7,300 nt of DNA from SIG588 sp045654545 (GCA_045654545.1 JAZONO010000054.1:1-7300), one strand, 5' to 3'. Counted from the stretch's first letter, positions 1 to 6,386 are shown. Notes: a model not told the origin generated them from the letters alone. Made by a program: numbers and translations.

Positions 1-60
1 TTTTTCTTGGCAGGTTAAACACCTGCCATTCCACCTTAGGTGAAACCGAAAAAGTTACGG
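1..60. repeat. Copy 1 of a 60-nt double-hairpin intergenic repeat
   Basis: Nearly identical (about 3 differences) to 331-390, in the same orientation. It contains a perfect 8-bp stem (8-15 with 21-28, loop TAAAC) followed by a second small hairpin around 31-45 (CCACC / GGTG). The second hairpin is eroded here (loop TTA) and intact in the other copy. It ends in a shared AAAAAGTTACGG segment. No reading frame runs through it. It looks like a dispersed REP/MITE-like palindromic repeat; transcription as RNA is possible but not shown. Confidence 0.75.
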
Positions 61-99
61 TTGGTGCTTTTGCTTTGTAGGGATGCTCGCCTGATACCG

Positions 100-300
100 T
101 AGGGGGTGGCGCTTGCCGACACCCCGGTTGCGATCATCCGAAACTCACGTATTGTCTGCCCTTTAAGTGTTTAGACACTTTCTGTCTAAACATCGTTCAT
201 CGTGAGTTTATCGCACTCCGAACGGGATGTCGTGAACGCCGTCCCCTACAATTCCACCCTCGCAGTGTGCGCTTGTAGGGACGGGTGTCACGTCCGCAGG
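100..300. repeat. Cluster of palindromes in a gene-free region
   Basis: No credible gene is seen from 1 to 573; the long reverse-strand frame across 197-745 has no family features and a composition expected of non-coding repeats. Visible inverted repeats are: 101-125 (GGGGTG / CACCCC around a GGC/GCC stem); 141-149 with 201-209 (AAACTCACG / CGTGAGTTT), which encloses 169-191 (GTTTAGACA / TGTCTAAAC); and 239-251 with 273-285 (one bulged base). The short motif GTAGGGA occurs at both 77 and 276. The density of hairpins suggests overlapping, partly decayed repeat elements. Confidence 0.55.
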
Positions 301-330
301 ATGTTCGCCTTCGGCGAAATCCGTGTAACA

Positions 331-390
331 TTTTTCTTGGCAGGTTAAACACCTGCCATTTCACCTTCGGTGAAACCGAAAAAGTTACGG
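331..390. repeat. Copy 2 of the 60-nt double-hairpin repeat
   Basis: Second, better preserved copy of the repeat at 1-60, offset by exactly 330 nt. The first stem is at 338-358. The second is TTTCACC-TTC-GGTGAAA at 359-375, a perfect short hairpin. It lies about 45 nt upstream of the mnmE promoter, so it could act as an upstream terminator or insulator, but it lacks a T-tract. After it comes another small hairpin (TTGCC-TGC-GGCAA, about 408-420). Confidence 0.75.
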
Positions 391-432
391 TAGAGGGTAG
401 GACGTTTGCCTGCGGCAATGCCGAATGTCCCA

Positions 433-461
433 TTGACTTTTGGCCTTTCTTGTTGTAAAAT
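433..461 (+). promoter_or_regulatory. Sigma-A promoter for the mnmE operon
   Basis: TTGACT at 433-438 and TAAAAT at 456-461 are separated by 17 nt, close to the housekeeping consensus. Transcription would begin near 468, giving a leader of about 105 nt before mnmE. It is the best-scoring promoter by eye in the 570 bases before the operon. Confidence 0.7.
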
Positions 462-477
462 AGTGGTGTATGCAAAC

Positions 478-507
478 TTGTTGAATATTGTAAACAAACC
501 GTATAAT
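478..507 (+). promoter_or_regulatory. Possible second mnmE promoter
   Basis: A perfect TATAAT lies at 502-507, with a weak -35 (TTGTTG at 478-483, spacer 18; TTGAAT at 481-486 would give only 15). The AT-rich surroundings favour opening. It would give a leader of about 60 nt. The poor -35 makes it a secondary candidate. Confidence 0.4.
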
Positions 508-573
508 TACGACAAAATATTACAAAACAACCGATATTCCAAAAACATACCCCGTGAAAAATGAGGTGATTTT

Positions 574-1956
574 GTGCCGATGTCCCGTCATACCGATACC
601 ATAGCCGCCATTGCCACCCCCACGGCGCCTGCCGGGTTGGGTGTGATTCGCATTTCGGGCGCAGATGCCGCGGCGATTGCGGATCGCGTGTTTCGCCCGA
701 TCGCCGACGGCAAAACCATCGGTACACAAAAGGGATATACCGCATTGTACGGGCATGTGTTTGACACCGAGGGCGATATTGACGAATGTGTCGCCACCGT
801 GTTTCGCGCTCCCCACAGTTACACGGGCGAAAACGTGGTGGAATTTTCTTGCCACGGCGGCGTGTATTTGTTGCAACGTACCCTGCGCGCCGTGTTGGAG
901 GCAGGGGCGCGCCCGGCGGCGGCAGGCGAGTTTACTCGCCGTGCCTTTATGAACGGCAAGATGGATCTCACCGGTGCGGAATCGGTGATGTCGCTGATCG
1001 CGGCGGAAGGTCGCTTGGCGGCACGCACCGCCTTGGCGGCACGCGAAGGTGCGGTGTTCCGCCGTTTGGACGGGATCAAAACCTCGCTGGTGCAGGTGTT
1101 GTCGCAACTGGCGGCGTTTGTGGACTATCCCGACGACGACATTCCCGAACTGGCGCCCGAAGAGTTGGCAACCACGCTGGACACCGCGCGCGAAACCCTT
1201 TTGCGCCTGCTGTCCACCTTCGATGCAGGGCAGGTGTTGCAAAGCGGTGTGGACACCGTGATCGTGGGGAGTCCCAACGTGGGCAAATCCACCTTGATGA
1301 ACCGATTGACGGGATATGAGAGCAGTATTGTCACCGCCGAAGCCGGCACCACGCGTGACGTGGTGGAACGCACCGTCCGCGCAGGGGAGGTGCTGTTGCG
1401 CTTGGCGGACACCGCCGGTATTCGCACCACCGACAACGCGGTGGAAGCGATCGGCGTGGAGCGCGCGCGCGAACGTATGCACACGGCCGCTTTGGTGCTG
1501 GCGGTGTTTGATGGATCGCGCCCGTTGGATGATGAGGACATTGTCTTGGCACGGGAGGCGGCCTCCTCCCACGCGATTGCCGTTATCAATAAGTCGGATG
1601 TCCCCCAACAAATCAACGAAGAGTATATTCGCGCACTCTTTCAACATTACGTAGTAATTTCCGCCGCCAACGACGAGGGTGTGGATGCGTTGATCGACAC
1701 CATTGCCCACGTGACGGGGGTCGAACAGCTGCAAAGCGGTGAGCCCCTGCTTGCCACCGAACGGCAACGTGACTGTGCGCGCCGCAGTTTGGATGCGGTG
1801 GAGGAAGCACGGGCGGCACTGCAATGCGGCATGACGTTGGATGCCGTGACGGTGAGTTTGGACGATGCCGTGGCGGCGATTTTGGAATTGACGGGAGAAC
1901 GTGTGACCGAAACGGTGGTGGACGATGTGTTTGCCCGTTTCTGTGTGGGTAAGTGA
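574..1956 (+). CDS. mnmE: tRNA uridine-5-carboxymethylaminomethyl synthesis GTPase MnmE
   Basis: MnmE (TrmE) is a GTPase that, with MnmG, attaches an aminomethyl or carboxymethylaminomethyl group to C5 of wobble U34 in tRNAs reading split codon boxes; folate supplies the one-carbon unit. The length, 460 residues, fits the family (about 450-460). The N-terminal folate-binding domain opens with DTIAAIATP. The inserted Ras-like G domain shows G1 GSPNVGKS (232-239), a GTTRD switch, G3 DTAG (279-282) and G4 NKSD (339-342). The chain ends with the catalytic C-terminal motif as CVGK (Cys457; usually CIGK). The GTG at 574 and the ATG at 580 are both usable: the ribosome site GAGGTGA (563-569) lies 4 or 10 nt upstream respectively. 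First gene of an operon with mnmG and rsmG. Confidence 0.97.
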   Translation: MPMSRHTDTIAAIATPTAPAGLGVIRISGADAAAIADRVFRPIADGKTIGTQKGYTALYGHVFDTEGDIDECVATVFRAPHSYTGENVVEFSCHGGVYLLQRTLRAVLEAGARPAAAGEFTRRAFMNGKMDLTGAESVMSLIAAEGRLAARTALAAREGAVFRRLDGIKTSLVQVLSQLAAFVDYPDDDIPELAPEELATTLDTARETLLRLLSTFDAGQVLQSGVDTVIVGSPNVGKSTLMNRLTGYESSIVTAEAGTTRDVVERTVRAGEVLLRLADTAGIRTTDNAVEAIGVERARERMHTAALVLAVFDGSRPLDDEDIVLAREAASSHAIAVINKSDVPQQINEEYIRALFQHYVVISAANDEGVDALIDTIAHVTGVEQLQSGEPLLATERQRDCARRSLDAVEEARAALQCGMTLDAVTVSLDDAVAAILELTGERVTETVVDDVFARFCVGK

Positions 1957-1972
1957 GTGAAAGGAGACGGCA

Positions 1973-2113
1973 ATGAAAGTATTTATTAAAGTTGGTTTGG
2001 TCATTTTGGGTCTGGCCGGCGTGCTGTATTGGTTGGGTGCAAAGTTTTTGCAACCCGCCCGTCGTCTTCACGACAAATATAAACAGAGCAAGAACGAGGA
2101 TACGACCGTATGA
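1973..2113 (+). CDS. Small single-pass membrane protein (46 aa), unknown function
   Basis: An unannotated small gene fills the mnmE-mnmG gap. It starts ATG at 1973 with a good ribosome site AAGGAGA (1961-1967) 5 nt upstream, 16 nt after the mnmE stop. Its TGA at 2111-2113 overlaps the mnmG start as ATGA, so the two are probably translationally coupled. Residues about 5-26 form one hydrophobic segment rich in Leu, Val and Gly. It is followed by a basic, polar tail (RRLHDKYKQSKNED), which suggests an N-out/C-in single-pass membrane peptide with its tail in the cytoplasm. I do not recognise a family. The strong ribosome site, the exact overlap and the hydrophobic-then-charged pattern argue that it is a real gene rather than a chance frame. 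Confidence 0.72.
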   Translation: MKVFIKVGLVILGLAGVLYWLGAKFLQPARRLHDKYKQSKNEDTTV

Positions 2114-3984
2114 ATTTCTTGGCAGGAGAAACCGACGTTGCCGTGATCGGTGCAGGTCACGCAGGGATTGAAGCAGGGCTTGCCGCGGCGCGTCTCGGAT
2201 GTCACACCACCGTGTTCACCATCAATTTGGACTGGGTGGGAAATATGCCGTGCAATCCGTCCATCGGCGGCACCGCCAAAGGACACTTGGTGCGCGAAAT
2301 TGATGCGTTGGGCGGCGAAATGGGGCGTGCGGCGGATGCCAACACCCTGCAATCGCGCATGCTCAACCGCGGAAAAGGGCCGGCGGTGCATTCTCTGCGC
2401 GCGCAGATCGATCGGCGCGAGTATTCCGCTTATATGAAGCAGGTGTTGGAAACCACGCCGAACCTTGCGGTACGTCAGGCAGAGATCGTGGATCTCACGC
2501 GCGATGCGGACGGGCGGTTTTCGCTCATTACCAAACTGCAGGAAGAATACAAAGCCCGTGCAGTCATTTTGGCAACCGGCACCTTTTTGAAAGGCAAAGT
2601 GTTTGTGGGCGACGTGTCCTATGAAAGCGGCCCGGACGGGATGTTCCCCTCGGTTTCGCTGTCGGCGGCACTTTTGAAGATGGGTGTGCGGTTGCGCCGG
2701 TTCAAAACGGGTACGCCGTCGCGCGTGTTGCGCTCCAGCTTGGATTTTTCCAAAATGGAACGGCAGGATGGGGAAGAGCCTGTGGTGCCCTTTTCGTTTG
2801 AAACCGAAACGCCCCCCGAAAACCGTTTGCCCTGCCATATTACATGGACAAACGAGGACACCCGTGCGGTGATCATGGAGAATCTGCACCGTTCCCCGTT
2901 GTACGGCGGCAAGATCGAAGGAGTCGGTCCGCGCTATTGCCCCAGCATTGAGGATAAAATCGTGCGCTTTGCGGATAAGGAGCGCCATCAGGTGTTTGTG
3001 GAACCCTGTGGTTTGAAAACCGAGGAGATGTACCTGCAAGGGTTGTCCTCCTCCTTGCCGGTGGACGTGCAACGCGCGTTTTTGCACACCATTCCGGGCT
3101 TTGAGAACATTGAAGTGATGCGCCCGGCCTATGCCATTGAATACGATTGCTGTGATCCGTTGCAACTGGATGCGACGCTCGAGTTTTTGGATATTCCCTT
3201 GCTCTACGGTGCAGGGCAGTTCAACGGCAGTTCGGGCTACGAAGAAGCAGGGGCACAAGGGTTGGTGGCCGGTGTCAACGCCGCCTTGAAACTGCAAGGG
3301 CGCGCGCCAATGCGGTTGGATCGCGCATCGGGTTACATCGGCACGCTGATTGACGATCTGGTGACCAAGGGGTGCAGCGATCCCTACCGCATGATGACCT
3401 CGCGTTCGGAATACCGCCTGTTGTTGCGGCAGGACAACGCGGACGAACGCCTGACCCCCACGGGACGGGAGGTCGGCTTGGTGGACGACACCCGTTGGGC
3501 GCATTTCTGCGCGCGGCAAGAGCAAAAGCAAGCGGAACGCGCACGTCTGGAATCCACCGTGCTGTCGCCCACCGATGAGTTGAACGCGTTGCTTGTTTCA
3601 CGTGAAACAACCCCCGTGACGTCGGGCGTGCGGTTGATCGAGCTGATGCGCCGCCCCCAACTGGATTACGAAGCGCTTGCTCCTGTGGATGCCACCCGTC
3701 CGCCGCTCGACCCGTTGGTTAGAGAGCAGTTGGAGGTGGAGATCCGTTACGAAGGGTATCTGCGCCGTCAGCAGGCGGCAATCGACGAAATGCGCCGCTT
3801 GGAAGGGCGCGTGCTGCCCGAAGACATGGATTATGCCGCCGTGACGGGCTTGCGCCTGGAAGCGGTGGAGAAACTCGGGCGCGTGCGTCCGCGCAGTTTG
3901 GGACAAGCCTCCCGTATCAGCGGTGTCAGCCCTGCCGACATTGCCGTGCTGATTATTTGGCTGGGGAAGGAGGAAGCACCGTGA
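2110..3984 (+). CDS. mnmG: tRNA uridine-5-carboxymethylaminomethyl modification enzyme MnmG (GidA)
   Basis: FAD- and NADH-dependent partner of MnmE; the two form the complex that modifies U34 of tRNA. The length, 624 residues, is normal for the family (about 620-630). The Rossmann FAD loop GAGHAG is at 14-19. The PCNPSIGG motif with Cys48 is at 47-54. The first family signature, GVGPRYCPSIEDK, with Cys277, is at 271-283. The second, beginning GAGQFNGSSGYEE, is at 367-391. Both cysteines expected in active MnmG are present. The ATG at 2110 overlaps the stop of the upstream small gene; GAGGA at 2096-2100 is a moderate ribosome site 9 nt upstream. The last codons overlap rsmG by 4 nt. A parS site is embedded at 3594-3609, where it encodes VSRET within the chain. 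Confidence 0.98.
   Translation: MNFLAGETDVAVIGAGHAGIEAGLAAARLGCHTTVFTINLDWVGNMPCNPSIGGTAKGHLVREIDALGGEMGRAADANTLQSRMLNRGKGPAVHSLRAQIDRREYSAYMKQVLETTPNLAVRQAEIVDLTRDADGRFSLITKLQEEYKARAVILATGTFLKGKVFVGDVSYESGPDGMFPSVSLSAALLKMGVRLRRFKTGTPSRVLRSSLDFSKMERQDGEEPVVPFSFETETPPENRLPCHITWTNEDTRAVIMENLHRSPLYGGKIEGVGPRYCPSIEDKIVRFADKERHQVFVEPCGLKTEEMYLQGLSSSLPVDVQRAFLHTIPGFENIEVMRPAYAIEYDCCDPLQLDATLEFLDIPLLYGAGQFNGSSGYEEAGAQGLVAGVNAALKLQGRAPMRLDRASGYIGTLIDDLVTKGCSDPYRMMTSRSEYRLLLRQDNADERLTPTGREVGLVDDTRWAHFCARQEQKQAERARLESTVLSPTDELNALLVSRETTPVTSGVRLIELMRRPQLDYEALAPVDATRPPLDPLVREQLEVEIRYEGYLRRQQAAIDEMRRLEGRVLPEDMDYAAVTGLRLEAVEKLGRVRPRSLGQASRISGVSPADIAVLIIWLGKEEAP
3594..3609. promoter_or_regulatory. parS: Chromosomal parS site inside mnmG
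   Basis: TGTTTCACGTGAAACA is a perfect 16-nt palindrome matching the Firmicutes ParB (Spo0J) binding consensus TGTTNCACGTGAAACA. ParB nucleates here to organise origin segregation and to load SMC condensin. The site is coding sequence of mnmG (residues about 495-500). Such sites cluster around oriC, which agrees with the gene order. Confidence 0.88.
3967..3973 (+). promoter_or_regulatory. rsmG ribosome binding site
   Basis: AAGGAGG lies within the end of mnmG, 7 nt before the GTG at 3981. It decides in favour of that start over an in-frame TTG at 3957, which lies upstream of this site and has no comparable one of its own. Confidence 0.85.
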
Positions 3985-4703
3985 TCGACCGTGTGTTACT
4001 CAAAGAGACCGTCGCCGCGTGGGGCGTGACGGTGGACGACACCGCCGCCGAACGATTGGACGTGTATGCCCGTTTGTTGGTGGAATGGAACGAACGGATG
4101 AACCTCACCGCCATTACCGATCCCGAAGGTATCGTACTCAAACACTTTGCGGATTCGCTGGCGGCCGCTCCGTTGTTGCCGCAAGGCGCGTTTTCGTTGG
4201 TGGATGTGGGCACGGGCGCCGGTTTCCCCGGTGTACCGTTGGCGATTTTGCGCGGCGACATGCAACTCACCCTGCTGGACAGCCTGAACAAACGGCTTGT
4301 TTTCTTGGAAGAGGTGTGCCGTGCGGTGGGGGTGAACGCCACGCGTGTGCACGCCCGTGCCGAAGAGGGAGGGCGCAACCCTGCCTTGCGTGAAGTGTTT
4401 GACGTGGCAACCGCCCGTGCGGTGGCAGGGTTGCCCGTATTGAGCGAACTGTGCTTGCCGTTTGTGAAAAAAGGCGGTCGTTTCCTCGCGTTGAAAGGGC
4501 CGGATGCACCGCGCGAATGTGAAGAAGCCGCCCGTGCGGTGCAGGTGCTGGGTGGTCGCTTTGCGGATGGGATGTCGGTCACGTTGCCGAATCCTGTTGC
4601 CGAAGGCGGCGTGTCGGAACGCCACATCGTGGTGATCGAGAAAATCGCCCCCACACCGCCAAAATATCCGCGCCCGAATGTAAAAAAAGCCGCACCGCTC
4701 TGA
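3981..4703 (+). CDS. rsmG: 16S rRNA (guanine527-N7)-methyltransferase RsmG (GidB)
   Basis: RsmG uses S-adenosylmethionine to methylate N7 of G527 (E. coli numbering) in the 530 loop of 16S rRNA, near the decoding centre; in several bacteria its loss gives low-level streptomycin resistance. The product is 240 residues, close to the Bacillus enzyme (239). An N-terminal helical part carries NLTAITDPEGIVLKHFADSL, typical of the family. The SAM-binding loop VDVGTGAGFPG spans about 74-84. The GTG start overlaps the mnmG stop (GTGA), and AAGGAGG lies 7 nt upstream. It is the last gene of the operon, followed by a strong hairpin. In many Firmicutes noc or parA/parB comes next; here a convergent lipoprotein gene does. 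Confidence 0.96.
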   Translation: MIDRVLLKETVAAWGVTVDDTAAERLDVYARLLVEWNERMNLTAITDPEGIVLKHFADSLAAAPLLPQGAFSLVDVGTGAGFPGVPLAILRGDMQLTLLDSLNKRLVFLEEVCRAVGVNATRVHARAEEGGRNPALREVFDVATARAVAGLPVLSELCLPFVKKGGRFLALKGPDAPRECEEAARAVQVLGGRFADGMSVTLPNPVAEGGVSERHIVVIEKIAPTPPKYPRPNVKKAAPL

Positions 4704-4713
4704 AAAAACGACA

Positions 4714-4760
4714 AAAAACGCCGTTTCACTATGGTATACTGCCTGTGGAACGGCGTTTTT
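4714..4760. terminator. Bidirectional terminator between rsmG and the lipoprotein gene
   Basis: A 16-bp stem (4714-4729 with 4745-4760, one G-T pair) begins with AAAAA and ends with TTTTT, so it can terminate transcription on both strands. It lies 10 nt after the rsmG stop and downstream of the convergent gene. The 15-nt loop contains TATACT, probably by chance. Confidence 0.85.
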
Positions 4761-4776
4761 ATATGCAGAAAAGGAA

Positions 4777-4808
4777 AAAGCGGAGAAATCCATCGATTTC
4801 TCCGCTTT
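4777..4808 (-). terminator. Terminator of the DUF3048 lipoprotein gene
   Basis: A perfect 14-bp stem, 4777-4790 with 4795-4808, has a 4-nt loop CATC. Read on the reverse strand it is followed by a T-rich run (CCGCTTTTTCC), so it mainly serves the reverse-strand gene ending at 4825. Together with the hairpin at 4714-4760 it forms a double barrier between convergent transcripts. Confidence 0.82.
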
Positions 4809-4823
4809 GTTTCACGTGAAACG
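4808..4823. promoter_or_regulatory. parS: Second parS-like site
   Basis: TGTTTCACGTGAAACG matches the parS consensus at 15 of 16 positions, with G in place of the final A. The inner 14-nt palindrome GTTTCACGTGAAAC is intact. It sits in the convergent intergenic gap next to the stop codon of the lipoprotein gene, about 1.2 kb from the perfect site in mnmG. Confidence 0.75.
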
Positions 4824-4824
4824 T

Positions 4825-5928
4825 TTATTGCACCACCGTGCCGTCTTTGTAGCCGTTTGACACCAGACAAATGTAGGTTTTGCCCGGCAGGAAGGTGGCT
4901 TCGGCACCGTTTTCGGTGAAGGATAAGCCGTTTTCGGTGCGCGTCCATTGCACGGTGCGTGCTTTGCCGCCGCTGCACAGCAGGGCGCTGCCGCTTTCCA
5001 GCGTGAAGCTGATATGCTTGGAACTCTCCGCAAACTTCGTGTCGTACATCACCAGCACGTTGGTCACCTCAATGGCGTGACCGTCGGTGTCGGCGTGGGG
5101 GTTACCGTCACTCAAATACTTGGTGTACCGCCCTGTTTCGGCGTTGTACGCAAAGGAGAAGGTTTCGGCACCGCTGAGTTTCACCGTCACTTTGTTGCAG
5201 GTGTCACCCGACACTTCGGTTCCGAAGGAGAAGGGGGTGTTATCCGAGGTGGTACGGAAACCGCGGTAGGCAATGCGGTCGGTGAGACCTGTGCCGCCGG
5301 TGGAGAGACTGTGCTCATAGTCGCGGTCGGCGCGCAACGCTTGGTCGCGCCAAAAGGCGTTGCCGTTGCTGCCCAGCGCGTTCAAACGGTTGATCTTGCC
5401 GTCTTTTTCCAGTTGGCTCAACAGCGCATCCGCACCTGTGGAGCCGCCTGCGTGCACGTAGATCGCATCCAATGACTGCGCCATCTTCACAAAATGGGTG
5501 CGTGCCGAACGCACGGGCGCCACCTGGGCAGGTACACGGGAAGCATCGCTGAATACCGCCATAATACGGGGATAACCGCCTTCGGTTTCGGCTTCGATGA
5601 ACAGATCCGCTTCGGAAAGACCCACCTGCGGACGGGCATAGCCTTTATCGTTTGCCACCATGATCGCCACGGGACGGGAATTCGCACCGGCCGCGTTGTC
5701 GTTTTCGCCCGTCAAGCGGTTGTAGACCGCCGGATTGGCTTCGGGCAACCCCACATTGGAAGGCAGGGTGGGCGCCGCCGTCGTGGTGGTGGTCGTAGGT
5801 GTGGTGGAAGTCACGCTTTCGGTCGTGGTGGTCGTGGTGTTGCTGTCGGCAGGGGCGGTTTTACAGCCGCCCAACGCACACACCGTCAGCACAAGGACCA
5901 AAAGGGAACTCAACATGCGTCGTTTCAT
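4825..5928 (-). CDS. DUF3048 (YerB-like) lipoprotein
   Basis: Predicted membrane-anchored extracytoplasmic lipoprotein of 367 residues. A basic start (MKRR), a hydrophobic core and lipobox LGGC with Cys22 give a lipoprotein signal peptide. A Thr/Ser-rich linker (about 31-54) follows and spaces the domains from the membrane. The conserved N-terminal DUF3048 domain begins RPVAIMVANDKGYARPQ at about 85 and includes EGGYPRIMAVF and PVRSAR (139-143). A C-terminal YerB-type domain runs from about 240 to the end. The family is widespread in Firmicutes; its biochemical role is not established. I chose the ATG at 5928: an ATG at 5940 abuts the AGAAAGG ribosome site with no spacing, whereas 5928 lies 11 nt from it and gives a standard signal peptide. 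Monocistronic, convergent with rsmG. Confidence 0.9.
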   Translation of the reverse strand: MKRRMLSSLLVLVLTVCALGGCKTAPADSNTTTTTTESVTSTTPTTTTTTAAPTLPSNVGLPEANPAVYNRLTGENDNAAGANSRPVAIMVANDKGYARPQVGLSEADLFIEAETEGGYPRIMAVFSDASRVPAQVAPVRSARTHFVKMAQSLDAIYVHAGGSTGADALLSQLEKDGKINRLNALGSNGNAFWRDQALRADRDYEHSLSTGGTGLTDRIAYRGFRTTSDNTPFSFGTEVSGDTCNKVTVKLSGAETFSFAYNAETGRYTKYLSDGNPHADTDGHAIEVTNVLVMYDTKFAESSKHISFTLESGSALLCSGGKARTVQWTRTENGLSFTENGAEATFLPGKTYICLVSNGYKDGTVVQ

Positions 5929-5963
5929 AAAAGGGAACATCCTTTCTCGCTTGGTATGCTCCC

Positions 5964-5992
5964 ATTATACACGCTGTGTCGACAAAACGCAA
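5964..5992 (-). promoter_or_regulatory. Promoter of the DUF3048 lipoprotein gene
   Basis: On the reverse strand, TTGCGT (5987-5992) and a perfect TATAAT (5964-5969) are 17 nt apart. The start point would be near 5957, leaving a leader of about 28 nt. It diverges from the tRNA-operon promoter at 6021. Confidence 0.65.
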
Positions 5993-6020
5993 CGGAAAAT
6001 TTTGAATATAACGGAATATA

Positions 6021-6049
6021 TTGACAGAAAAGAGAGGATGGTGTACAAT
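6021..6049 (+). promoter_or_regulatory. Strong sigma-A promoter of the tRNA / four-helix-bundle locus
   Basis: A perfect TTGACA at 6021-6026 and TACAAT at 6044-6049 are separated by 17 nt. This is the strongest promoter in the window, as expected for stable RNA. Transcription would start near 6056 and could run through tRNA-Arg and the cassette to the terminator at 6891-6926. The leader 6055-6099 can close through GCGGAT / ATCCGC. Confidence 0.8.
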
Positions 6050-6096
6050 ACATAGCGGATTCCCGTAAAATCAAGGGTTTTGAGGAGTTTCGATCC

Positions 6097-6126
6097 GCCC
6101 CCTTAGTTAAATGGATATAAGAACCT
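6097..6126 (+). pseudogene. tRNA-Arg 5'-half remnant
   Basis: A 7-nt acceptor-like GCCCCCT is followed by a D-arm (TAGTTAAATGGATATAA) identical to that of the intact tRNA-Arg at 6225-6299; it is the typical D-arm of bacterial tRNA-Arg(CCU). After position 6120 tRNA identity is lost: no anticodon arm, T-arm or AGGGGGC-type 3' acceptor follows. A hairpin insertion flanked by AGAACCT repeats starts here. Transcribed from the promoter at 6021 but not expected to make a tRNA. Confidence 0.62.
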
Positions 6127-6128
6127 CA

Positions 6129-6195
6129 CCCGTTGCCGAAATCAAAGATTTCGAACGGGCGCCGAGAACCTTGTTGCTCGCGAAGCTCGCAATAA
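6129..6195. repeat. Two hairpins replacing the rest of the broken tRNA
   Basis: The first hairpin is 6129-6159: CCCGTT, a 2-nt bulge, CGAAATC, loop AAA, then GATTTCG and AACGGG, 13 pairs in all. The second is 6171-6195, closed by TTGTTGC / GCAATAA. The first is bracketed by direct copies of AGAACCT (6120-6126 and 6165-6171), resembling a target-site duplication around a tiny inserted palindrome. A further short direct repeat, TAACAGC, occurs at 6193 and 6208. Confidence 0.55.
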
Positions 6196-6224
6196 CAGCC
6201 CCTTCAGTAACAGCACCCACATAT

Positions 6225-6299
6225 GCCTGCATAGTTAAATGGATATAATAACCCCCTCCTAAGGGGTAGTTACAGGTTCGATTCCTGTTGCGGGTGCCA
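6225..6299 (+). tRNA. tRNA-Arg (anticodon CCT)
   Basis: A 75-nt cloverleaf with encoded CCA. Acceptor GCCTGCA (6225-6231) pairs with TGCGGGT (6289-6295), with two G-U pairs (1-72 and 4-69). The D-arm GTTA / TAAT has conserved GG at 6241-6242. The anticodon stem ACCCC / GGGGT is perfect, with loop CTCCTAA and anticodon CCT at 6258-6260. The variable loop is 4 nt. T-stem ACAGG / CCTGT encloses TTCGATT. The discriminator base is G, then CCA (6297-6299). It reads AGG codons. An upstream GCACCC (6213-6218) could compete for the 3' acceptor strand. Confidence 0.9.
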
Positions 6300-6366
6300 A
6301 AAAGCGGCGAGCACGCTCGTCGAAAAGAAGAAAGAATAAAGAATAGAGCAAAAATAAGAAAGATCG
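6299..6366 (+). repeat. Left 68-nt direct repeat (copy of the 3' end of the four-helix-bundle gene)
   Basis: Matches 6792-6859 at 67 of 68 positions (difference at 6361/6854). It begins at the last base of tRNA-Arg. In the right copy the same bases encode the last 13 residues and stop of the four-helix-bundle protein, so this copy resembles the tail of a lost earlier cassette. It holds a 7-bp hairpin (6305-6322, loop CACG) and one arm (6324-6345) of the 22-nt inverted repeat. Confidence 0.9.
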
Positions 6367-6386
6367 CTCTGTCGAGCCGCTTTCAA

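Noticed and set aside
1..430. CRISPR array
   Set aside because: Only two copies of the repeat, 330 nt apart, with no regular spacers and no cas gene.
197..745. Reverse-strand frame of 182 codons across the repeat field and the start of mnmE
   Set aside because: It runs through palindromic repeats and the mnmE promoter, is rich in Arg, Cys and Trp, and resembles no protein family.
520..2004. Long open frame on the reverse strand opposite mnmE (494 codons)
   Set aside because: It is a shadow of a GC-biased true gene: its composition is His/Arg/Gln-rich, it shows no family motif, and it lies entirely over clear MnmE sequence.
2068..3531. Long open frame on the reverse strand opposite mnmG (487 codons)
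   Set aside because: Same reason: a mirror frame of mnmG without recognisable domains or a credible ribosome site.
3957..3980. Upstream TTG start for rsmG
   Set aside because: The AAGGAGG site lies after this codon and fits the GTG at 3981 at 7 nt spacing; the GTGA overlap with mnmG also favours 3981.
4731..4745. Promoter -10 (TATACT) in the loop of the 4714-4760 hairpin
   Set aside because: There is no -35 at a suitable distance, and the sequence lies inside a strong terminator loop between convergent genes.
6121..6224. Group I intron in tRNA-Arg
   Set aside because: The insert is only about 100 nt, shows none of the conserved P/Q/R/S core elements, and the intact tRNA-Arg downstream has an uninterrupted anticodon loop.
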